From the NCBI RefSeq assembly GCF_030704535.1, contig NC_081822.1, forward strand, positions 33,773,501 through 33,837,500: a stretch of DNA of 64,000 nt, written 5' to 3'. The DNA is from Vitis vinifera (lineage: Eukaryota; Streptophyta; Magnoliopsida; Vitales; Vitaceae). How positions within the stretch are numbered: the stretch's first letter is position 1; every line of letters begins with the position of its first letter. The notes under the pieces were generated by a model that saw only the letters and a list, made by a program, of their open reading frames with translations, was not told where the DNA came from and did not search any database. Below are positions 34,990-48,200 of this stretch, in pieces. The translations under genes were made by a program, and so were the position numbers.

Positions 34990-35830
34990 TGTTTAACAAC
35001 AAAAAGTTATTTTATGAAAACATAGTATTTTATATAATATGAGTCTATTTGATAACTGTTTTCGAAAACAGTTTTATGTCCTCCAAAACAAAAATAGGAA
35101 AATACGTTTAATAATTAAAAATTATTTTCTATTTTATGTTCTTAAGAGTAGAAAATATGGTATTTTTTGTTCTCAATGACAAAAAATAGAATGTTTTCCG
35201 AGAACATCTTTTAATTATTTTAACTTGTTTTTCGAGTGATGTTTAAAAAAATAATTATACTAACATATAGAATGATTAGAAATAAAACATTAGACATAAA
35301 AATTATTTTGAAAAATATTAAAAATATTATAGGTTTCAAACAAATTTTTGTTATACAAAATATTATAAAACAATTTTCATAAACAGTTACTAAATATATA
35401 AAATGATTAAAAATAAAACACTAGACATAAAATTTATTTCTAAAATATATTTAAAAATATTATAAATATATTAAAAATATTTCAGGTTTTCAAACAAATT
35501 TTTATTTTATAAAACATCATATAAAAGTTTTTAAAAACCTTTGTCAACAATTATTTTAAAAAATAGTTACCATGTGGGTCATATTTTTTCTCTAAAATCT
35601 TTATCCATTGTTATATTGGGATCATGATGATAAAATATTAAAATAAGTTTTTTAAAAAAGAAAAAAAAAAAAAAAAAAAAACCCGAAAGATATGGCTAAA
35701 AACCTTACCACGTTGAATTGATTTTGACTCGTACTACCTAATAATTAACGTGTTGGAAATTTTCCAATGCGGACGACTTTTACTTGCCGGTTATTAAAAT
35801 ATTAACATCTAATAAAATATTCCCACAAAT
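34990..35830. other. AT-rich DNA upstream of ERF copy 2
   Basis: Contains TTGATAACTGTTTTCGAAAACAG-type palindromic repeat ends (35049) and repeated AAATGATTAGAAATAAAACA units (35275 and 35400), consistent with a decayed MITE. I see no gene. Confidence 0.4.
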
Positions 35831-35992
35831 TCAACGCGTGCCATACTCTGATTGGCCGACCAGAAAATGAAGGAAACAATCACGTGTGAAAACCCTGCAT
35901 CTTTTCTAACTTTTTCTTAGACTATGAAGCTCAAAGGAAAGTCGTATGAATTCTAATAATATTAATTAAATAAATTCGCTATCTATATATAC
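35831..35992 (+). promoter_or_regulatory. Promoter of ERF copy 2 with stress-type elements
   Basis: Within 250 bp of the ATG are ACGCGTG (CAMTA/CGCG-type, about 35834), ATTGG (inverted CCAAT) overlapping GCCGAC (DRE/CRT core, 35855-35860), CACGTGTG (ABRE/G-box type, 35881-35888) and TATATATA (about 35984-35992). A DRE core ahead of a DREB gene suggests cross- or auto-regulation. This is inferred from motif matches only. Confidence 0.5.
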
Positions 35993-36078
35993 ATATATCA
36001 CTTCTTCATGCCAACTCCTACTTGTTTGCCGATTTTCTTTATCAAACCCACAGCTTCATCCGATCGCTTAGCCTCAAA

Positions 36079-36612
36079 ATGAAAAATCGAGCCGATCCTC
36101 ACGCGCCGATACCGTCGTACCGGGGCGTCCGGAAGCGGAAATGGGGGAAATGGGTGTCGGAAATCCGCGAGCCGGGGAAGAAGACCCGCATTTGGCTCGG
36201 CAGCTACGAGGCCCCCGAGATGGCGGCGGCGGCCTACGACGTGGCCGCGCTCCACCTCAAGGGCCACAGGGCGGAGCTCAATTTCCCCGAGCTGGCGCCG
36301 AGCTTCCCTCGGCCGACTAGCTTCAGTCCCGAGGACGTGCAGTTCGCGTCGGCGCAGGCGGCATTGCATATAAAAAGCATAGCGTCGGGGGACGTTTCGG
36401 CGAGGTCGCCGTCCAGGGTGGGTATGAGCTCGGTTCCGACTCGGGTTGGGTTGTCAGCGAGTGAGATTCGGGAGATTAACGAGTGGCCGATGGACTCGCC
36501 CAGGATGTGGATGATGGAGTTGAGAGAGGAGCCTCTGGTCTTGAGTGATGAGATATTCGAACTCAGTGAGTGGGAAGAAGTGGAAAATCAGTATTCAATT
36601 TGGGATTTATAG
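36079..36612 (+). CDS. AP2/ERF transcription factor, DREB-type (copy 2)
   Basis: An intronless 177-residue ORF. The open frame extends upstream to a TTG at 36022, but the first ATG, in good context (AAAATGA), is at 36079 and gives an N-terminus like that of copy 1. The AP2 domain covers residues 14-71 ([19 protein letters not shown]...[22 protein letters not shown]...LNFPEL), with the DREB-type Val and Glu. The tail repeats the copy 1 pattern: [19 protein letters not shown] and terminal YSIWDL. The two genes are same-strand tandem paralogues about 11.5 kb apart. The coding region is GC-rich, with many third-position G/C codons. A nuclear regulator of stress or development; targets unknown. 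Confidence 0.95.
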   Translation: MKNRADPHAPIPSYRGVRKRKWGKWVSEIREPGKKTRIWLGSYEAPEMAAAAYDVAALHLKGHRAELNFPELAPSFPRPTSFSPEDVQFASAQAALHIKSIASGDVSARSPSRVGMSSVPTRVGLSASEIREINEWPMDSPRMWMMELREEPLVLSDEIFELSEWEEVENQYSIWDL

Positions 36613-39600
36613 ACAAATAAAAACAATTTTTTTTTAACTTATATGAATTAGTAGGGTATAGGGTTTTTTTTTTTTTTTTTCTTCTGTTTGGAAGGGGAGA
36701 AATGAGTTGGGTTTTTTTATATATAGCTCATTTTAGTGGGTTTCTTTTTTCTTTTTCTTTTTTTTGTTAATTTTTGGTGGGTAATCCCACTTTTTTTTTT
36801 CTAACATTTCATGTAGTTAATTAATTAATAATAATAATTATTTGAATATATAGCTATTTGGTAATTAATTAAGTTGGAGTAGTGAAGATTCCAATGGAGT
36901 TTGTTGTCTTTCTTCTTCTTCCATAATGCAAGATCTACCATATCCTTCTCTTTCTTTTTGTGTGATTCCTTAATGCTGCATATGATTGAAACCACAATGA
37001 GGGTAAAAGGAAATTTGATGTTTGGTTTTCTATTTTATTCATCTTTTTTTGTTACGATTAATTATGAATTAGAGGCTAAGAATATTTTGAATAATTGTTT
37101 TAATTAAAAAAAATACAAATAGTTAGGGGGAAATGTATGTCGATATAAAATAAAAGTTTGTTCAAGAAATTGAAATATTTTCAATTCATTTTCAAACATT
37201 TTTTGTTTATAATACTTTAATTTTAATCGTTTTTCAAATTTATACCATTATTTTATAAAACAATCATTAGACTTCATTAAATTAATTAAAATATGTCCTA
37301 AAAAACACTTTCTTTTTTTTAAAGTTCTTAAAAACCTATTTTTCATAAAATATTTATTGAACTTATTTTGGGATTTGGAAAATTGTTCTCAGACAATATA
37401 TATTTTTTTTCTACTTTTAAGAATAGAAAGAAAATATATATATATATAAGATTCTAATTATATGGAGGGTGAATATGATGATTGTCATATTTTACAAATT
37501 TAACAATTATAGAGCCCAAATGATAATATAAACAAGAACATGAAAAAAATCAAAACAAGAACAATTTCAAGTAAATAAAGACAGTAGGAAAAGAAAAAAA
37601 TTCTAAATTTAAGATTTTTATTGTTGTTCAATGGACATTTACAATTTTTTTTAAGAGATGCTTTGCTTTTGAACTCTCTAAGTGATACCTCACACTAAAT
37701 AAACTTTTAAGTTATATTTCACACTAAGATTTTTCCCGGTACAATAAAATATAAGGAAACTAAGGTTAAAAGGTACACTAAGATGAAATGTAAGTTTAAA
37801 AGCAAGTACACTGTATAACAACACTTTCAATTCCCAAATAATATTAAGAATGATTTAGAACTTTTATTTCAATAATACAAAAAGTTTGGAACCTTTAAAT
37901 AGAAGTTGGAAGTCTAAACTATCCCTAGGTGGCAGAAGGTACAAAAAGTGACCATTTGATCATAAGAACTTTGTCAATTGATCACCAATTCAATTGAGGT
38001 TCTATCTCAATCAATTGAGAAAAGCTTCTATCATTTTGAAAATCTTTTGAACCAATCGAACACTTTATCCAATCAATCGACCTATTAATCCACCATTGGT
38101 CAAACAAATAGAAAATTTGAGAAAATGATACACAAATAACCTTTAATGACACATATTGTTTTAATATGAAAACTTAGGATTTAATTTAATTTTTTTAATG
38201 ATGAAATACATGTAAAAAAAATGAGGTTTTGTCCTTGATCCAATTTTTTTTTTTTAAATAAAAAAAATACAATATAAACCTAATACACCTATAACCATAC
38301 AAAGAGATCTTAGAAAATATGTATCGATTCTTCTTTTCTTTGAGGTTTTCTCATTTTTCTTGATTTTCCTTAAACTTGATATATCTTTGATTTCTTCTCT
38401 TTATTGATGACAATTTTATTTAAAATTCATTATTGTTATCATTTTCAATTTTGTAAAGTGTTCTCATTTCAATTTAAAACACTAAAATATGTGAAAATTA
38501 TTTTTCGAATTATTGTTTAAAATATATCATCACACATGTTTTCACTCACAATATAATTCTCAAATATCGGTGAAATATCGACATCCCCTTATTTTGATAG
38601 TAGTACCTCTAAATTACGGATGTTTCGATGAAAATGTCATAAATATAGTAGATATTTTCAACTTTGATTACAAGTCTACGTGACAATAATATTAATGGTG
38701 AGGAATACATTAATTGAATTAATTTCAAGACATAAGTAGTGTCTCACGAAAACATCACTAGGTTTTAATTGATAATTTCCTTGTAAAGAAATTAGAGGAA
38801 ATCCCATGGTCAAACTAATTTCATAATAGAATTCAACTTACTATGACATCATCTCACATTCAATTATTTCTCAAAAACATAACAATGACTTGTAGTGGAC
38901 CACCATGATTATCACTTAACATCAACCCACTTAAATTATGAGTCTTGACCTTCAAAATAATTCATCAATGATAAGGTTATTTAAACCAAATTCAATGTAC
39001 CTTATTTTTCACATAATTAATTTGTAACTTACTTTGGTGAGACCATCTAAGATGGAAAAGATGAATAAGTTTTCCATTATAGGCAATCAAAGACTTTTTC
39101 CTTCTAATAACAAAACATCCGACAAAATATCATTGATTGCTTAAGATGATAAGATTATAAATGACGATTACAATTCCATATTATAAAGTACCTTCAACGT
39201 TTTTTTATTTCTTATATCTTATCAATCACTTTTTGGATAAAAGATTTAAAGATACACGTATTATCTCATCCTTTTAATCAAATATTTTAATTTTATATCA
39301 GTAACACTTTCAAACATCACTTTTTATTCTTTCACTATCTTCAAAAAAGTATAAAAATTAAAGTATATATAAAATAAAGAATAAGAGAGATGAGAATAGT
39401 GATGCATGATAGACACACAATAAATTTAATATAAATATTGTTGAGAAAGAATTTTCTAGGAAAGTTGTATAATGTCCAAGAATTTTCTTGGAAACTAGGG
39501 AATGACATCCACAAGTGGCCAAAGAATCTTCCTAGCCCTTCAACACTATGGGTTGGCACTAACTAAAGGCACTAGCCAAAAAAGACTAAGCATCTAACCT

Positions 39601-40267
39601 TTTCTTCAACACCATGATGCAAGAGTTAGTACTTTCTTCTTTGGTTTAGTATAATATATGTATATATTTTTCTCTTGCACACATGCATGTATCTTTTTCT
39701 TCAATAATGTGATGAGAAATAAGAAATGTATGTTAGATTTCATAGAATTTTGATTTTGAACCATGTACTAAGAGCTGGCAACCAAAAACTAAACAAACAA
39801 AGGCACACCAACCCTAATGTGGTTGTTGGGGTCAATCTTAAAAGTTTTCTAGTCTAAGCATGTGTTACATTCAGTTGACTAGATCTTTTAGATGTTATAT
39901 ATCCAAAACATATATTGACAAGTGTGCTCGATCGAGTTTCCCTTTATCCAACTCTTTTTTGAAATTATTCGTCGATACCATACTTTTAAATTTTTAATTA
40001 TTAGACGTTCCAAAAAGCAATGTTATTTGTTTGTTTTTTGCCGTCAAGATTGATTTTAAGTAACTTTGGGTTAAAAGAATATAAATATATACTAGTGACT
40101 TATAATAGAGAATTTTATTATTAAGGTCTTATAATTTAATATTGGAAAAAATTTTGAATTTTATAAATTTATTTTCTTGGAGCCAGTCTACAAAAACATT
40201 TCACCCCAAATTTCATTAAAAGGATTTTTTTTTTTATTTTATTTTTTATTTATCATCAAATTCCTTA
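36613..40267. other. Long AT-rich intergenic stretch
   Basis: 3' flank of ERF copy 2 with long T runs, then repeat-like sequence. Most open frames are short and lack domains. A small minus-strand frame at 39341-39559 (PTHSVEGLGRFFGHLWMSFP) looks like transposon-derived coding debris but is not assignable. Confidence 0.45.
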
Positions 40268-40495
40268 CATTATGTTTGATTTTTGGAAATTTTGAAGGAA
40301 AATGTGAAGAAAATAAAATAGAAAAAAAAAATTAGAAGAAAAAAAAAAGGAAAAAGATAAATTTAAAGTTCATAAATTATTTTTATATATTTTTTAAACT
40401 TATTTCACTTATTTATTTTTCTATATAAAGATTAAATAATATAAAATACATCAGTTTCTAATTAATTTTAATTATATTTTATTTTCTTTTGTATT
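40268..40495. repeat. Family M repeat, copy 4
   Basis: ATTATGTTTGATTTTTGGAA...GAAGGAAAATGTGAAGAAAA...TAATTTTAATTATATTTTAT, collinear with copies at 27.45, 28.80 and 30.28 kb. All four are in the same orientation. Confidence 0.65.
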
Positions 40496-40530
40496 ATATA
40501 TACTAAACCCAATATTTGAAAGTTTGGATC

Positions 40531-40660
40531 TGGGCCCAAAGATGCAGCCCATTGGGATGTCATAGCCAATTGACTAATGGGGGTAACATATGGGCCAGCC
40601 TTATATTTAGAAGGTAACAATTATTCAAAATTGGGCCTTATTATATTGGGCCTCTATAAA
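40531..40660 (+). promoter_or_regulatory. Promoter-like cluster of site II elements with TATA
   Basis: TGGGCC occurs at 40531, 40591, 40632 and 40647, with a GCCCA at 40547. TATAAA follows immediately at 40655-40660. This resembles a plant core promoter, but no coding exon follows within several kb. Confidence 0.4.
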
Positions 40661-43600
40661 GGGCATTGGGGATAACTTTCTAAATGTTAAAAACAAGTTT
40701 AAATATAAGAAAGAGAAAAAAAAAAACTATCTTTTAAAAATGTTTAAATAAAACATCTTGATTTTTGAATTATAATTTGAAAAAGTATGAGACTTTGGCC
40801 TTGTTTGATAACCATTTTCGAAATTTTAAAAAATATATATAAGTAGAAAAATAGGATTAAAAAACATAAAATAATTTTATATTTTTAAAAACAAAATATA
40901 GAGTGTTTTTAAAATAAAATTTTTTAGTTATTTTAAATTGTTTTCCCTTGTTTTGTAAGATTGGCTTTTAAACATAATCATACAAATATGAAGAATGATT
41001 AAAAATAAAACATTACATATAAAATGTTTTCAAATAACGTTTTTTAGTTATTTTAAGTTGCTTTTATTTGTTTTGTGAGAGTTCTTTTCGAACATAATTA
41101 TATAAATATGGAGAATAATTAAAAATAAAAAACCAAATATGAGATATATTTTTAAAATATATTAAAAATCATAAAAAAAAAATGGGTTAAAAACATTTTA
41201 GAGCCTGTAAGGTCATGTTTTTTTAAACTTATTTTTAAAATTTGTTTTTTATTCTTTAATTTAAAAACAAGTTTCAAAAAACATGATCAAACGCGTCCAT
41301 GTTTTTTTTTTGTTTTTAAAAATTAATGAAAATAATTCCTATTTGTTGTTTAAAATTGTTCTCTATTTCAATTTGTTTTTAAAAATTGTTTCCAAATAAC
41401 AATGATCAAACAATGTTAAAAAAATTGTAAAAACGGTTTTTTATTTTAAAAAAAAAAATTAAATTATACCATCAAACATACTGTTAGATTCCTATTTAAA
41501 CTTTTATTTTACATAATATCATAATATGTTCTCAAAATACTTTTCCAGACACAATGTAATAGCCTTTTTTTTCTATAATAATAAAAAATTAAAAATAATA
41601 ATAATAACCTTAAATTGAAAGGGCCTATTTAGGAAATTGAGACTAATAGACAAATGGGAGGAGGGTCCATGCAGAGGATGAAAAAGACTTTTTCTTCTTT
41701 TCAAATCACAAACACAAAATCCAAGTCTCCGACAAGATCATACATTGAAGCTACCCCTGTTCCAAATCAAAAGCAAATAGGACGGGGGCCCACATAAGAA
41801 TGAAAACAGATACTTTTTTTTTTTCTTTCTCCTCACTAAATAAAAAAAACCAAATTATTTATATTGATAATTTTATTTTAATCATGGGTTTGTTTTTTTA
41901 GTTTTTAGCTGAAAATAATTTACTTTCAAACTTTAAATGGTTTGTTTTTCTACTTTTTTTCATGACTTATTATAAATTTTTTTATTGAATAGAAAAAATC
42001 AAAATATTTAATTTTTTATAAATAAAAAAAGTAACATATTGATATTTATTTTTTTTATTTTTAATATTTAATAAAAATAAAAATATTACAAAAATGATCA
42101 ACTACTTAACATTATGAAGTACTATTTAGTTTTAAGTCATATTTAAAATTAAGTAAAAAAAAAAAACAAACAAACACTATCTAAGAGTTTGTTTGGCGGA
42201 ATTTTTAAAAACAATTTTCTATTTTTAAAAACAGAAAATAGTTTTAAAAATTAATAACATTGTTTGGTTATTGTTTTCCATTTCCGATTTGTAAAAGCAA
42301 AGTAAAATAGAGAACACATTTTAGAGAATAAGTACAAGTTGTTTTCACTCATTTTTAAAAATAATAAAAAGGCACATATACTCTATCATTTATCTTCTAC
42401 ATAAAATTATTATTTTTCAATTTTTTTTTCGCTAGGTAAATTAAAATCAAATTAAACAAGGCTTAATGCATTAGATTTGTTAACAAGTTTATCTTTTTTT
42501 TACATATAATAAAATAGTGTATTTTCTCCTAAAAATATAATTTATGATTTTATTATAAAATTACTACTTATGTTTTACTAAAAACTATATATATTTTAAT
42601 TTATTTATAATTACAAAATTATTTTCATTTTCAATAAGATTTCAATTAAATTTAATTAATTAATATTATATAAATTGAATTTAAAATGTTTTTACAAAAT
42701 CAAAACATTTTTTTTTTAGAAAAAAAATTATTCAAACAAGTCTTTTTGTTTTTTGTTTTTAAAATCCTTTTATAAAAATAACTTATCAAATATCCTTAAT
42801 TTTATAAAACATTAAAAAACTTTTTATTATTCTTTAACTTAAAAAAAGTTTCCAAAAAAAAGGCATGAGAAATCATGATCAAACAAATAATAATGATAAT
42901 AATAATAATTGAAGTACACTTGTATTAAAAATGAATATTAAAATTATTTTTATCTTATAGAAATTTTTGTTTCCCTACAATAAAAAAAAATTGTTTCATA
43001 ATTAAAAAAAAATTATCTTTAACTCATATGTAACTATAATTTTTATTTTTATTTTTCAATAAGACTTAATTTGAATTTGATTTCATATTAATATAAATTA
43101 ATTTTATAAAATAAAAGTAATACATTGTTTTTAAAAACAATAAAAATTATTTCATTTAAACAAGTTTCTTGTTTTTTGTTTTAAAAATTTATTTTTTTAA
43201 AACAACTTACCAAACACTCTAGTTTTTAAAAAATTCTAAAAAATTATTTTTTGTTCTCTATTTTAAAAACACCACCAAACGAGCCCTAAATCTTTTTGTA
43301 TTTTTTTACATTATTTATGAATGTTGTTACATAATCACTTCAATATTTAACAGGCAAGTATGATTAAGGTAATTGGACACAAAGATGTATAGGTATAAAG
43401 TAGACTTGAATGGAAATTGAGAATAAAATTAATTTGAAAAAATAAATAGAAATTAAAAAAAAATCTTTCTAGATCTTTTTAGAATTTTCTAATTTTCCCA
43501 AATTATATTTTTCAATAAATAAGATATCTAAATTGAGTTCAAATTTTCTCTCATATAAATTTGCTTTTAGAGAGAAATCTGTTAAAAATTCAAACACCTA

Positions 43601-44390
43601 AGCTTTAAGTCATTATTTTTAACATTTAGTTTGAAATTCTCAAATGTTGAGGACCACATTTCCTTAAGGTGTCGAGGAGTCTATAAGGTGGTTGTGTCCA
43701 TCATAAACTTAGTAACTACCATGTCAATCTGTATACATAATTTTTTTGATAATTAGTAGATTATAATTCTACAATCTCTAGCCTCGTAGTTTTTATATTC
43801 ACAAATTCTTAAAAAAACAAAAATTTGTAATCTTTGGACTGAATTAAAAAGTATTAATATGTAATCTTACATCAAATAAGAGAAAAAGTTTTTGGAGTCA
43901 TCCTTTTACTCTTAACCTCATAAACGCATTTTAAAATCATGAGAATTCCTTAAACACAAAACGAATAATATCCACATGATTGAGAACTATGATCTCACAA
44001 TCTTGTAAAACACAACAAGAACGTTACAATTACCTATTCACCTCTTTTAAGTAATTCTATGCTAAAGATCATGAAGGTTACATATAGGATAAAAAAAAAA
44101 AAAAGTCTTTTCCTCTTTCTTCATTGCAAATCTAAGTATAATTTTTTTTTTTTGTATAGATATTTGGAGGTATTAATCCTCAACTTTAAGAGTGGTACCC
44201 ACTTTTAAGACTTTTATAGACAAGTCATCATCTTTTTAAGTTTTATGGGTAGCGTAAAAGCACTTATTCATTAGACTTTAAATCATCTTTATGTAAACAA
44301 GAAGAAAACGATACCATAAATGCTTATATTATTAAGCATTTCAATTGTTACCAACTTTATTTTATTTTTTCAACTACCATATTTATTTTA

Positions 44391-44398
<8 letters not shown>
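40661..44398. other. AT-rich repeat-dense DNA
   Basis: No gene is supported. Many segments share GTTTGATAACNNTTTT-type ends. 42181-43290 has imperfect terminal inverted repeats (GTTTGTTTGGCGG on the left, CCACCAAACGAGCCC on the right) and may be a 1.1-kb hAT-like non-autonomous element. 41640-41810 is less AT-biased but has no recognisable content. Confidence 0.4.

Positions 44399-44423
<25 letters not shown>
44399..44423. repeat. (AT)n microsatellite
   Basis: Twelve or more AT units followed by AGTCGG. Confidence 0.9.
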
Positions 44424-44727
44424 GTCGGTCCACTCGTATACATCAATCAATTTAGTTAAGTTGTACCTAAAATGATAATAATTGATTCTTGTCTAAATTT
44501 TAAATTTTCATTTATAGTGTATTAAACATAAATAATTATCATTACAATAAAATTAATAAGACAAAATGGTTGATGGGTATTTGAAGAAGACACCTATAAT
44601 ACAAATTTCTTTAATTTTTTGAAAATTATAAAAATTTTAGTATGAATTTTTTTCTTTTTTTTTTAATTGAGGTGTTGATTGTTTCATAATAACTAACACC
44701 AGATAAATTCAGAGTATTATTATTGAC

Positions 44728-44812
44728 AGAATTCGAATCCAGAATCATGCATCACTTATAAAGATCACATTTACCAGTATTCACCCTAACCAACGAGATT
44801 ACCTTGGTAAAT
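44728..44812 (-). repeat. Possible tRNA-derived SINE head
   Basis: The minus strand has an A-box-like AATCTCGTTGGTTAGGGTG and, about 60 nt later, a B-box-like GGATTCGAATTC. Together they resemble an RNA polymerase III internal promoter. No tRNA cloverleaf can be closed and no tail was identified. Confidence 0.3.
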
Positions 44813-45049
44813 TTATAAATGCAAACATCATTTTTTACCTTTTTTTTATATTTAAATAATAATTAATGAATTATTAATTTTCATGACACTAACCAATAAT
44901 TGAGAAATGATTAAATTAATATTTTATATTTTTAAAATAAAAGGTGATAGCTTTTTTTTTTAATAAATGGGTAGGTAGAGACTAGAGAGGAATTATTTAA
45001 TAATTTTTGTAAAGAAAATGTTAAGATTTACGGATCCTCACTAGCTTTA

Positions 45050-45240
45050 TATGCGACCCCATGCTTGGATCACGTGGACCTCACGGGAGGCCCATCTTTG
45101 GTTCACCTAATCTGCCACGTGGACCTATATCCACCATTAAAAAAGGCAGCTGGCTTTTTTGGGAAATCTACTGTGCAAACCGCTCACACCAGACGACTTA
45201 CCCCTCAGCCAGGGGCATCCGTACACAGCTAGACATGCTA
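45050..45240. promoter_or_regulatory. G-box-rich island, no gene attached
   Basis: A GC-richer island with two CACGTGG motifs (about 45072 and 45116). The downstream 81-residue plus frame has no domain. A related phrase recurs at 46886 (see findings). Confidence 0.35.
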
Positions 45241-48200
45241 GGCTTTCTATTTTCTAATTTAGTTAAATTAGAGTGCTTTTTTATATATATATACTTAACG
45301 TTATAAAAAATAGTGTGAAGATAGTGAAAATAGAATATTTCTCTACCTATGTTGAAAATAAAAATAAATGGAGGAAAAATATATTTGAGAACAAATTAAA
45401 AATATTTAATTTATTTTTTCTTAGAAAATTATTAATATAATTAAATCTAATTACCCTATGAAAGTTTGGTAAGCTTACTCATATAAAATTACTTTTATTA
45501 TTTTCTTTTAATACAAAAATGACATAATTAAATTTTCATAGAATCATTTCAACCCATTATAAAATACTTGTATATTGTCACGATATGCTTTTTCTTATGT
45601 AAATATTTTCTAGGTCTTTATGATTTTAAAACACATTTATATAATTAATAAGATTGATAGTAATTTTAAAAATTATTTTTAATATTTTTAACATTTGAAA
45701 AATTTTATCTTATAAGTATGAGAAATATTAAAAACATTTTCTACCATCACGGTCAAACATACTCTTATAGTATCAATATATAATATGAAATATCATGACT
45801 ACCTCATTATATAAATATAACATCCTCATTATGTCATCAGAATTAATTATTTACACGTCATTTACATAAATGAAACGTTCCTACACAATTGAATGAAGTT
45901 TCTAACATTGCATATGGATAGACAGTTTTTTAATTATATAGAAGTGTTTTAAAGTTTTGGGAGTCAATTGGTTTTAAATCAAACAATGAATGAGTTTATT
46001 GGGCTTTCATGTTATTCACGTTTACACGGTTGAAAGAAGTTTCTAACGCATTATATGGATGGATTTTTTTTTTTTTTTATTACCATGTAAATGAAGAGTA
46101 CATTGGGTCTAAGAGCGTGTTTGAGAATATTTCTAATCAAAGCGTTTTTAATAAAAGTGTTTTCTCTCAAATGTTTTTAGGAGAATCACTTATACTTTCT
46201 TAGAAAAACATCATAAGTAAGTTTTTAATATTAGAAGTAATTTTTCAAAATTTTAAAAGTTTTTCCCCAAAAATTTTCAAATATTTAGGTCTTATTTGAT
46301 AACTGTTTTTGAAAATAATTGTAAAAAATAGTTTTTTATAACAATTTTTCTTTGATTTTTGTAAAATAAAAGTTTGTTTGGAAACCTAAAATATTTTTAA
46401 TCTATTTTTAATATTTTTAAAAATAAATTTTATATCTAATATTTTATTTTTAATCATTCTATGTATATATATAATTATTTTTTAAAACAATTATAAAAAA
46501 TAAGTGAAAATAATATAAAATAACTAAAAGATCTTCTCTAAAAATGCTATATTTTTTATTTTTAAAATAAAAATAAAAAAAATAATTTTTATTGTGTTTC
46601 TATTTTTTTTTAAATAAAAAATTGTTTTAAAAAGCAATTAACGGACTCCTAATATTTTTTATTCCAAAACACTTTTTTAAGCTTAAAGCCTCAAGAATCT
46701 ATTTAGTTGAAAGCGGAAAGTCATTTTCTGATTTTTTTTTTATTATTATTTTTAAATTTTTGGTGCTATTGGTTATGGTAGTGTGAAATGATTGGAAGAT
46801 GAGGGTGGTGAGCACATGGTAACAAAGCTGAAAAAGATGGGATGAAGACAGAAAGTGGATTCGAGAGGCTTTATAATATAGGGGCAACCCCATGCTTCCA
46901 TCACATGGACCCTACTTGTGTCCCATCCCTACCAACCTGCTCCCTCCACGTGTCCCACCTGTTGCCATTGGAACTTGCTTCATGCTTAGCCTCACAACCT
47001 CAATTCTCAAATTGATTTATTATGGCTTACAATTCATTATTATTATTGTATTTTCCTCCCTCAATAATCATGGAATCTTCCACACATGATATTTTTATTT
47101 ATTTAAATCTATTTTATAAAATTAATTTTTTAATAAAAATATTTTAAAAATAATTAAAAGAATTGTTAAAGTAATGTCTTGTTAAGGAGGTTTAAAAACT
47201 TCATTTTGACTTGGAGTGGAAGCTATTTCATGTTTAATAAACTATTTATTCTTTGAAAATTATGATTTTTGTTTGGGGTTTTTAGCTTTCAAGTGAAGTT
47301 GGAAAACATGAAGTCATTTCAAACAAGGTTTTATCAATCTTTCTTGCATCTCACATTTTTCCAACTCATCTATAAAGTCTTCAAAAAGTGGATGTTTTCT
47401 ATATTTTTCTTCAAATATGGAAAATGAAACCATTTTTATTTTTTTAATTAAAAAGTTTTAAATATCAAATCACTCTTACCTTTTATAAACCATTTTTAAA
47501 ATAAAATTTTCAAATGGAAAATTCAATCAACCTAAAATCATCATCTATAAAGCAATTTCAATCAATATTATAAATACATTTTTTTTAAATTTATTGGATT
47601 ACGAAATCTCAATAAGTTTTATTACGTTTTGTTCATGATATCAGGTCAATTAGTTCACGTGAGTTAAACTCATCGCTGAACTCACAGAGCTTATATGGGT
47701 TAAAAGGGTGGTAATGCCCCATAGAGATTTTTTTTATGAGATAAATGACGAGTTTGCCTTTATTATATATTTAACTATTTTATACTTTAAGATTTTGTTT
47801 TTTCAGAAAGTGGGTTCGTAATTAAAAAGTTTTTATTGTACGCTTTCTTTTTTTTTTATTAGTGGATTATTGAATGTTGATACATTTCATGGATTATTGA
47901 ATGCTGGTACATTTCATGGATGTAGGTCGTCAAATCACATTAAAATATTTTATTTTATATTCATTTGTGTACGTAATTTTGTTAACAAAATTATGATTTT
48001 AACCTCCTTGGAAATTCAATAAAATTGTTGGAACATATTTTTTATTTTCTATTTTAAAAATTAGAAAATAAATCTGTTTAAAAATTGATATTATTATACC
48101 TAAATTTAAAAATTTTTTGAAGTAATTTTTTAAAATAGAAGATAAATTTATTTATTTATTTTTTGTTGGATGTTTTATTTTTGCATAAAAATCATGAATA

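Noticed and set aside
36022..36078. N-terminal extension of ERF copy 2
   Set aside because: It begins at TTG. The first ATG with good context is at 36079 and matches the paralogue's N-terminus.
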